Assembly: GCA_900540045.1 (NCBI GenBank)
Contig: UQEF01000071.1
Coordinates: 1-15,181 of the forward strand
Source of the DNA: an uncultured Eubacteriales bacterium
GTDB taxonomy: Bacteria > Bacillota > Clostridia > Christensenellales > Aristaeellaceae
Length of the DNA stretch: 15,181 bases
Direction of reading: 5' to 3'
The notes under the pieces: generated by a model
What the model was told of the DNA's origin: nothing
What the model saw: the letters and a program-made list of their open reading frames with translations, nothing else
Databases searched by the model: none
In this document: in pieces, positions 6,596-12,303 of the stretch
How the letters are laid out: each line of letters begins with the position of its first letter
How positions within the stretch are numbered: the first letter of the stretch is position 1
Position numbers and translations under genes: made by a program

Positions 6596-8023
6596 ATGAA
6601 ACAGCTGAAACTGCGCTTTCGCGTGCTGGCCTTTGTGGTGATTGGGCTTTTGGCGCTGGCCGGGGTGTATGGGGTGTATTCCGTATCCACCTATGGAAGC
6701 CGCTGGATTTCCAGCACGCGCAACACGCGCTACCGCAGCGCCAAGAGCAGCGTTATCCCCGGCGATATCATCGACCGCCGGGGCGTGGTGGTGGCCACCA
6801 CCGACGAAAACGGGGAGCGCATCTATCAGAGCAACATCCTCAGCCGCTCCAGCATGGTGCACCTGCTGGGCGACAACGAAGGCAACATCGCCAACGGCGT
6901 GGATTCGTTTCAGGCCAACTATCTGCTGGGCTTTGAAACGAGCCTGACGGAGCGCGTGACCGCCTTTTTCAACGGCGAAACCCGCCGGGGCGACAATGTG
7001 ACCATCACCGCCGACAGCCGGCTGTGCACCGAGATCGTCAACATCTTCCGCAATACGGAAAACCTCAAGGGCAAATGCGGCGCGGTGGTGGTCATGAACT
7101 ACAGGACCGGCGAGGTGCTGGCACTGGTCAGCCTGCCGGTCTATGATCCGCAGAACATCACCGACCAGGTCCGCAACTCCAGTCAGCATCCCTTCTGGAA
7201 CCGCGCTCTGCAGGGCACGCTGCCTCCCGGCTCCACGTTCAAGATCATCACCGCGGCAGCGGCGCTGGAAAACCTGCCCGATGCGGAAACGCACGTATTC
7301 ACCTGCACGGGCGCCACGCAGGTGATGGACCATGTGGTGCATGACTACAACATGGACCAGCATGGCGATATCACGCTGGACAAAGCCTTCCGCGTCAGCT
7401 GCAACAACGCCTTCGCCCAGGCGGCGCTCATGATGGGCGACACCGCGCTCAGGCGCACGGCGGAATCCTTCGGGTTCAACGACAACTTTCTTTTCCGCGA
7501 CCTGGTGGTGGAGAACAGCGTCTATCCCACCCGGAACCGCAACAGCGTGGAAATCGCCTGGAGCGGCGCGGGACAGAGCCAGGTGGTGGCCACGCCCATG
7601 CACATGTGCATGGTGGCCGCGGCCATCGCCAATGACGGCGTCATGATGGAGCCGCGGCTGCTCAGCCTCGTGGAGAGCCCCACGGGCAAGGTGCGCCTGC
7701 GCTATTCCCAGAAGGTGTACCGCACCGCCTGCTCCCCGGAGATGGCGCAGATCATCGACGGGTATATGAAGGATGTGGTCAAGAGCGGCACCGGCACCCG
7801 TGCGCAGGTGAGCGGCCTGACCATCGCCGGCAAAACCGGCAGCGCCGAGGGCTCGGACAATGGTATGGATGTGACGCACGCCTGGTTTGTGGGCTATATT
7901 GACAGCGACCAGTATCCCTATGCCATCAGCGTACTGGTGGAAAACGGCGGCAGTGGCGGCAGCGTGGCCGCGCCGGTGGCTCGTCAGGTGTTTGAGTACC
8001 TGCGCGACAATCTGCCCGGTTAA
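6596..8023 (+). CDS. pbpA: Class B penicillin-binding protein (PbpA-like transpeptidase)
   Basis: 475 residues from ATG 6596; GTG 6590, two codons earlier, is equally possible (AGAGGA at 6578-6583). One N-terminal membrane anchor at about 10-30, then a short extracellular region beginning VIPGDIIDRRGVVVA (the RGxIxDRNG-type motif), then the transpeptidase domain with all three active-site motifs: STFK at 213-216 (acyl-serine S213, K216), SCN at 268-270 and KTG at 413-415. It cross-links peptidoglycan outside the membrane and is a beta-lactam target. At 475 aa, without PASTA repeats or a large dimerisation domain, it resembles mycobacterial PbpA (about 490 aa) more than FtsI or PBP2 of 600-700 aa. 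It is the expected partner of the SEDS protein two genes upstream. Starts 27 nt after the GT-C-like gene; lacI begins 12 nt after its stop. Confidence 0.92.
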   Translation: MKQLKLRFRVLAFVVIGLLALAGVYGVYSVSTYGSRWISSTRNTRYRSAKSSVIPGDIIDRRGVVVATTDENGERIYQSNILSRSSMVHLLGDNEGNIANGVDSFQANYLLGFETSLTERVTAFFNGETRRGDNVTITADSRLCTEIVNIFRNTENLKGKCGAVVVMNYRTGEVLALVSLPVYDPQNITDQVRNSSQHPFWNRALQGTLPPGSTFKIITAAAALENLPDAETHVFTCTGATQVMDHVVHDYNMDQHGDITLDKAFRVSCNNAFAQAALMMGDTALRRTAESFGFNDNFLFRDLVVENSVYPTRNRNSVEIAWSGAGQSQVVATPMHMCMVAAAIANDGVMMEPRLLSLVESPTGKVRLRYSQKVYRTACSPEMAQIIDGYMKDVVKSGTGTRAQVSGLTIAGKTGSAEGSDNGMDVTHAWFVGYIDSDQYPYAISVLVENGGSGGSVAAPVARQVFEYLRDNLPG

Positions 8024-8035
8024 GGGGGCGTACGA

Positions 8036-9016
8036 ATGAATGTGGTCATCAAGGATATCGCAAAGGCGGCGGGCGTTTCCACGGCGACGGTCTCCAACGT
8101 GCTCAACGGCCGGAAAAACGTCAGCAACAGCACGCGCGAACGCGTGCTGCGCATCTGCGAGGAAATGGATTATCAGGTCAACCACGCGGGCCGCGCCCTC
8201 AAAAGCGGCGAGAGCAAGACCATCCTGTTCAACTTCAGCGATTTTGATCGCGAGTTTTACCTCAAGATCATTCATGGCATCAGCGATTATGTCTATTCCC
8301 GCCAGTACGACCTGATCATCTGCACCAGCGGATCGTGCGACCGGTTCATGTCCAAGAGCTTCACCAGCGGCTGCATCATGCTGGACAAGAGCTGCAACGA
8401 TCAGCTGCTCAAGCGCAAGGCCCAGAAGGGGTATCCCATCGTGGCCCTGGACCGGATGATGGACGAACCCAACGTCAAGTGCCTGCTGGTCAACAACTAT
8501 CCGCCCATGCGCGAGCTGGTACAGGGGCTGGTCCGGCAAGGCTATCGCAACTATGCGTTTCTGGGCGGCATCAATACGCTGGATAACCGGGAGCGCTACC
8601 AGGCGTTCACGGATGTGCTGAAGGAAAACGGCATCCCCTTTCACCCCGAAAGCTACCTGACCGGCGATTACCGCGAAAAAAGCGGCTACCAGGCGGCAAA
8701 GCTGCTGCTGATTGGCGAGCGGCTGCCCCAGGCGCTGGTCTGCGCGAATGACAACATGGCCATCGGGGCCATGCGCGCCTTCCGCGAGGCGGGCGTGCGC
8801 ATTCCCGAAGATGTGGCCGTCACGGGCTTTGACGACACGCCCCTGGCTGAGCTGCTGGGGCTTACCACCGTGGCCATTCCCAACTACGAGCGCGGCTATC
8901 TCGCGGCGCAGCACCTCATTGCCAACATTGAGGGGGCCCAGAGCTACGAGACCTTCAAGATTCAGGCGCGGGTGGTCTGGCGGGCCTCGGCGGGCGGCGG
9001 GGAGGCAAGGGATTAA
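8036..9016 (+). CDS. LacI-family sugar-responsive transcriptional regulator
   Basis: 326 residues, standard for LacI/GalR regulators. The N-terminal helix-turn-helix is canonical: VIKDIAKAAGVSTATVSNVL at 4-23, followed by NGRKNVSNSTRERVL and the hinge helix NHAGRALKSG at about 49-58. The effector domain at about 61-310 is of the periplasmic-binding-protein type, with VCANDNMAIGAMRAFREAGV at 235-254 and IPEDVAVTGFDDTPLAELL at 256-274. It likely represses the sugar-uptake operon 245 bp downstream, where a LacI-type palindrome overlaps the predicted start of transcription, with a sugar (perhaps the GH65 substrate) as inducer. It begins only 12 nt after pbpA, with a weak GGGGG ribosome binding site at 8024-8028, and may be co-transcribed with the wall genes. 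A hairpin terminator follows at 9045-9071. Confidence 0.93.
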   Translation: MNVVIKDIAKAAGVSTATVSNVLNGRKNVSNSTRERVLRICEEMDYQVNHAGRALKSGESKTILFNFSDFDREFYLKIIHGISDYVYSRQYDLIICTSGSCDRFMSKSFTSGCIMLDKSCNDQLLKRKAQKGYPIVALDRMMDEPNVKCLLVNNYPPMRELVQGLVRQGYRNYAFLGGINTLDNRERYQAFTDVLKENGIPFHPESYLTGDYREKSGYQAAKLLLIGERLPQALVCANDNMAIGAMRAFREAGVRIPEDVAVTGFDDTPLAELLGLTTVAIPNYERGYLAAQHLIANIEGAQSYETFKIQARVVWRASAGGGEARD

Positions 9017-9044
9017 GCGCATAGCGGCTGCTGCAATGAAAGAA

Positions 9045-9071
9045 AGCCGGCATCAAGCAATGATGCCGGTT
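9045..9071 (+). terminator. Hairpin terminator after lacI
   Basis: Perfect 9-bp stem CCGGCATCA (9047-9055) and TGATGCCGG (9061-9069) with loop AGCAA, extended by a G-U and an A-T pair. It is followed by the AT-rich tail AATATTTTATGC rather than a pure T run. It lies 31 nt after the lacI stop and separates the wall/lacI unit from the sugar operon. Confidence 0.7.
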
Positions 9072-9094
9072 AATATTTTATGCGATATTTTATA

Positions 9095-9122
9095 TAAATA
9101 CATAAAATATTTATGTTATTTA
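9095..9122. repeat. AT-rich inverted repeat upstream of the sugar-operon promoter
   Basis: ACATAAA (9100-9106) and TTTATGT (9110-9116) form an exact inverted repeat with spacer ATA; outer TAAAT and ATTTA extend it with one bulged base. It sits in a very AT-rich stretch (about 9070-9165) about 43 bp upstream of the -35 box, in a genome otherwise GC-rich. It could be an activator site or simply a flexible upstream region. Confidence 0.4.
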
Positions 9123-9164
9123 CAAATAAAATAATTTAACTTTGCCTATTTTGAACAAAAACTA

Positions 9165-9193
9165 TTGACGAATATACATCGTGGGACTATAAT
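9165..9193 (+). promoter_or_regulatory. Sigma-A type promoter of the sugar-uptake operon
   Basis: A -35 box TTGACG (9165-9170) and a consensus -10 box TATAAT (9188-9193) are separated by exactly 17 nt. The AT-rich DNA upstream could act as an UP element. Transcription should start near 9200, giving a leader of about 60 nt before the binding-protein gene at 9262. Confidence 0.88.
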
Positions 9194-9205
9194 CTTCGTA
9201 AATCG

Positions 9206-9219
9206 TTAAACCGATTCAA
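9206..9219. promoter_or_regulatory. Putative LacI-family operator
   Basis: TTAAACCGATTCAA fits the symmetrical pattern TTnAAnCGnTTnAA with a central CG, typical of LacI-family operators. It begins 12 nt after the -10 box, roughly +6 to +19, where a bound repressor would block initiation or early elongation. A partly overlapping match, AATCG...CGATT (9201-9216), is a second symmetry axis in the same site. The LacI protein encoded just upstream is the obvious candidate. A CcpA cre site fits less well (three mismatches to TGWAANCGNTNWCA). Confidence 0.68.
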
Positions 9220-9261
9220 AAACTCCAGGGTATCAACAATAAAAAGGGAGGTTTCTCAATT

Positions 9262-10485
9262 ATGAAGCGGATGCAAACCCTGACGTGTATCGTATTGGCG
9301 TTGAGCCTGCTGCTGGGCCTGGGCCTGGCGGGTGCGCAGGCGGAAAGCGCCGGCAAGATCGTCGTCTTCCAGCAGAAGACCGAGATCTATGACCAGCTGG
9401 TCGAGCTGGCCAAGACCTATCAGGAAGAAACGGGCGTTGAGGTCGAAGTGTGGCCCATCGCCGGCGACGACTATTATCAGAACCTGAAGACCTACATGGC
9501 CAGCGAATCCGGCCCCACCGTCTTCACCCTCAACTCCGCCTCCGAAATCGCCGAAATGAGCGGCTACCTGGCGGACCTGAGCGATCTGGAAGTGATGGGC
9601 AAGGTGCAGGAAAACCTTATCGCCATGGTGGACGGCAAAAAGACCGGCGTGCCCATGACGGCCGAGGGCTTTGGCATCATCTACAACAAGGACATGGTGG
9701 ACCCCGAAGCCATCTCCACCATGGACGGCCTGATTGCCTTCATTGAAGAGCAGAAGGCCGCGGGCGTGACCGGCCTTGGCCTGTCGCAGGAAGGCTACTT
9801 CCTCATTGGCCAGATCCTCAACTTCCCCTTCGCCGTGCAGGATGATCCTGTGGCCTTCTGCCAGCAGGTGTTCTCGGGCGAGGTCAAGCTGGCCGACGTT
9901 CCGGAGTTCCAGGAATTTGCCAAGCTGTTTGTAGCCATCCGTGAAAATCAGGTCAATCCCCTTGAGGTGACCTACGACGGCAACTGCGGCGACTTCGCCA
10001 CCGGCAAGACCGCAGCCATCCACCAGGGCAACTGGTGCTACACCATGTTCTCCAGCTATGACATCGACTTCGAGATGGGCATGGTTGGCCTGCCTGTGGG
10101 CGACAGCACCGCTATCGCGGTGGGCATCCCCTCCTACTGGTTCGTCAATGCCGACGCCTCCGAAGAGGAGCAGCAGCTGGGCAAGGACTTCCTCGACTGG
10201 CTCTACACCTCCGAGACCGGCACCGATTACCTGATGAACAAGTTCGGCTTCCTGCCCGTGGTTGACGGCATGACCAGCGAGAAGCTCGATCCCATCTCCG
10301 CCAGCGTGGCCGACGCCATCGCCAGCGGCAACATCGTGGACTGGACCTTCAACACCGAGTGGCCCGCCAGCGTGATCATGAACGACCTGGTGCCCGTGGC
10401 CGAAGAATTCTTCACCACCGACATGACCGAGGCCGATTTCCTCACCGCGCTCAATGACGCGTTTGTGACGGCTGCGGCCGAATAA
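9262..10485 (+). CDS. Sugar ABC transporter substrate-binding protein (family 1), secreted rather than lipoprotein
   Basis: 407-residue extracellular solute-binding protein of the carbohydrate (MalE/UgpB-like) class, start ATG 9262 with GGGAGG at 9246-9251. The N-terminus is a signal peptide (KR, hydrophobic core about 8-23) with an AQA-ES signal peptidase I site near residue 27. There is no lipobox cysteine: the only early Cys (C9) lies before the hydrophobic core. The mature part shows the usual fold signatures: IVVFQQKTE at the first strand, a YYQNLKTYMASES region, GVPMTAEGFGIIYNKDM near 132-148, and GNWCYTMF with late W and Y residues likely near the sugar site. It delivers a sugar to the two permeases downstream. 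First gene after the promoter and operator; separated from the permeases by a terminator-like hairpin. The sugar is not readable from sequence, though the GH65 enzyme suggests a glucosyl disaccharide. Confidence 0.9.
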   Translation: MKRMQTLTCIVLALSLLLGLGLAGAQAESAGKIVVFQQKTEIYDQLVELAKTYQEETGVEVEVWPIAGDDYYQNLKTYMASESGPTVFTLNSASEIAEMSGYLADLSDLEVMGKVQENLIAMVDGKKTGVPMTAEGFGIIYNKDMVDPEAISTMDGLIAFIEEQKAAGVTGLGLSQEGYFLIGQILNFPFAVQDDPVAFCQQVFSGEVKLADVPEFQEFAKLFVAIRENQVNPLEVTYDGNCGDFATGKTAAIHQGNWCYTMFSSYDIDFEMGMVGLPVGDSTAIAVGIPSYWFVNADASEEEQQLGKDFLDWLYTSETGTDYLMNKFGFLPVVDGMTSEKLDPISASVADAIASGNIVDWTFNTEWPASVIMNDLVPVAEEFFTTDMTEADFLTALNDAFVTAAAE

Positions 10486-10498
10486 TTCGCCGACCGAT

Positions 10499-10541
10499 AG
10501 CGGGGGCTGCCCGGATGCCCATTGGGCGGCTCCCGCTTTTT
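10499..10541 (+). terminator. Internal terminator/attenuator between binding-protein and permease genes
   Basis: Left arm AGCGGGGGCTGCCC (10499-10512) pairs with right arm GGGCGGCTCCCGCT (10524-10537), giving a 14-bp stem with two G-U pairs and an 11-nt loop, followed directly by TTTT. It meets the intrinsic-terminator rule. Because the permeases have no visible promoter of their own, partial read-through would yield more binding protein than permease, a common arrangement in sugar ABC operons. Confidence 0.87.
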
Positions 10542-10567
10542 GTGTCGTTTATCGAGGGGGGACGCGC

Positions 10568-11437
10568 ATGTCCATGAAGAAGCGCTGGTTTGCGCTGTTT
10601 ACCGTACCGTTGTTTTTTGTGTTTATTGTGGTTGTGATTGTGCCGTTCCTGACGGGTGTGTATTATTCGTTTGTCTCCTGGGACGGACTGCCCAAAAACC
10701 CCATGAAGTTTGTGGGCTTTGCCAATTATGCGAAAGCCTTTCAGGACACACGGTTTTTAAGCTCTCTGGAGCGGACCACCGTCTTTACGCTGATTACCAT
10801 GGTTACCGTCAACGTGCTGGCGCTGGGCTTTGCGCTGGTGGTGACGTCGAAGCTGCGGCTGCGCAACGTGGGCCGGGTTATGATTTTTATGCCCTACCTG
10901 ATCGGAGGGCTCTTGCTGGGCTACATCTGGCAGTTCATTCTCGGCGACTGCATGGCCACGTTGGGTGAGATGACCGGTCGCACGGACCTGTTTTTCTACT
11001 GGCTGAGCAACAAGCAATTTGCCTTTATCGGTCTGATTGTCGTAGCCACCTGGCAGATGGCCGGGTACATGATGATTATCTATATTGCCGGGCTTCAGTC
11101 CATTTCCGACGACGTACTGGAGGCCGCCAGTGTCGATGGGGCCAGCTACTGGCAGACGCTTTTCCGCATCCGGCTGCCGCTTTTGATGCCCTCCATTACC
11201 ATTTGCCTGTTTCTGACGCTGTCCAATTGCTTCAAAATCTACGATGTCAATCTGGCCCTGACCGGAGGCGGCCCCGCGAGCGCCACGGAAATGGTGTCCA
11301 TGAACATCTTTAACGAAATTTTTGCCAAGAGCAACTATGGCTACGGCCAGGCCAAGGCCATTGTGTTCTTCATCATCGTGGGTGTGATCACCATGTTCCA
11401 GGTCCGGCTCACGTCCAAGCGGGAGGTGGAGGTATGA
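10568..11437 (+). CDS. Sugar ABC transporter permease, MalF/UgpA type
   Basis: 289-residue inner-membrane permease of the binding-protein-dependent transport family, with about six membrane segments. The first is at about 8-35 (FALFTVPLFFVFIVVVIVPFL region), followed by the typical YYSFVSWDG and FVGFANY motifs. The EAA loop that docks the ATPase is at 185-206 (EAASVDGASYWQTLFRIRLP). The family motif LTGGGP is at 231-236. Start ATG 10568 (or 10574) follows AGGGGGG at 10555-10561. The stop overlaps the next permease by 4 nt (ATGA). It pairs with the MalG-type permease to form the channel. No ATPase gene is in the operon, so a shared MsmK/UgpC-type ATPase encoded elsewhere is expected. Confidence 0.93.
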   Translation: MSMKKRWFALFTVPLFFVFIVVVIVPFLTGVYYSFVSWDGLPKNPMKFVGFANYAKAFQDTRFLSSLERTTVFTLITMVTVNVLALGFALVVTSKLRLRNVGRVMIFMPYLIGGLLLGYIWQFILGDCMATLGEMTGRTDLFFYWLSNKQFAFIGLIVVATWQMAGYMMIIYIAGLQSISDDVLEAASVDGASYWQTLFRIRLPLLMPSITICLFLTLSNCFKIYDVNLALTGGGPASATEMVSMNIFNEIFAKSNYGYGQAKAIVFFIIVGVITMFQVRLTSKREVEV

Positions 11438-12291
11438 ACAAAAACGTCGCCAAGAGCATAAAAAGCGTGCTGGCCAATATGGCGCTGCTGGTGTTCTGTC
11501 TGATCTACCTCTCCCCGATTTATATCATCGTGGTCAATTCCTTCAAAAGCCGCGCGGAGATGTATACCAACGTGCTGGCCCTGCCTGAAACTCTCACCTG
11601 GGAGTACTACGCGGGCGCGGTGCAGCGCATGGATTTCATCAATGTATTCAAGAACTCGCTCATTGTAACGCTGTGCTCGGTGGCGGTCATCGTGGTCCTG
11701 TGCGCCATGGCCGCATGGATGCTGGTGCGCACGCATACACGGCTGAGCCGCTTCCTCTACAGCTTCCTGATCGTGACGATGCTCATTCCGTTTCAGACGG
11801 TGATGATGCCCTTGATGCAGGAGATGAACTCCCTGACCAAGACGCTGGGCATTCCCATGAAAAACTCGCTGGGCGGTCTGATTTTCATGTACGCTGGCTT
11901 TGGCGCGGGCATGGGTGTGTTTTTGTTCCACGGGTTTGTCAAGTCGTCGGTTCCCGTCTCGCTGGAGGAGGCTGCCATCATCGACGGATGCAATATCTGG
12001 CAGGTGTTCTGGCGCATCGTATTCCCCATCCTCAAGCCCACCACGGTCACGGTGATCATCCTGGATGTGATCTGGATCTGGAACGACTATCTGCTGCCGT
12101 CTCTGACGCTGACCAGCAACGCCAACAAGACCATTCCCGTGATGACTTCGCTGTTCTTCGGCACCTACACCATCGAATGGAACATGGCCATGGCGGCGCT
12201 GGCCATGACCATCATCCCGGTAATCATCTTCTACTTCAGCGCACAGAAACACATCATCAAAGGCATCATGGCCGGCGCGGTCAAGGGCTAA
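11434..12291 (+). CDS. Sugar ABC transporter permease, MalG/UgpE type
   Basis: 285-residue permease, second half of the transporter channel. Six membrane segments, beginning about 15-35 (MALLVFCLIYLSPIYIIVVN region) with the characteristic NSFKSRAEM following. The EAA loop is at 179-200 (EAAIIDGCNIWQVFWRIVFP), then IWIWNDYLLPSL near 213-224, a hallmark of MalG-type permeases, and a C-terminal QKHIIKGIMAGAVKG, the family's usual ending. ATG 11434 overlaps the upstream permease stop, with GGGAGGTGGAGG at 11421-11432 as a strong ribosome binding site. The GH65 gene starts 12 nt after its stop. Confidence 0.94.
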   Translation: MNKNVAKSIKSVLANMALLVFCLIYLSPIYIIVVNSFKSRAEMYTNVLALPETLTWEYYAGAVQRMDFINVFKNSLIVTLCSVAVIVVLCAMAAWMLVRTHTRLSRFLYSFLIVTMLIPFQTVMMPLMQEMNSLTKTLGIPMKNSLGGLIFMYAGFGAGMGVFLFHGFVKSSVPVSLEEAAIIDGCNIWQVFWRIVFPILKPTTVTVIILDVIWIWNDYLLPSLTLTSNANKTIPVMTSLFFGTYTIEWNMAMAALAMTIIPVIIFYFSAQKHIIKGIMAGAVKG

Positions 12292-12303
12292 GGAGGGGTG
12301 AAC

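Noticed and set aside
4670..9022. A stop-free minus-strand frame of about 1450 codons opposite the SEDS, GT-C, PBP and lacI genes
   Set aside because: Its translation is full of His, Gln, Ala, Arg and Gly, with no recognisable domain, and it lies exactly opposite well-supported genes. In GC-rich coding DNA one antisense frame is often stop-poor. It is a shadow.
9206..9219. CcpA catabolite-response element instead of a local LacI operator
   Set aside because: Against TGWAANCGNTNWCA it has three mismatches, including the outer G and C, while it fits the symmetrical TTnAAnCGnTTnAA pattern fully. A cre role is not excluded but is the weaker reading.
9194..9261. Riboswitch or T-box in the leader of the sugar operon
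   Set aside because: The leader is only about 60 nt, has no T-box motif, no terminator/antiterminator pair and no recognisable aptamer core.
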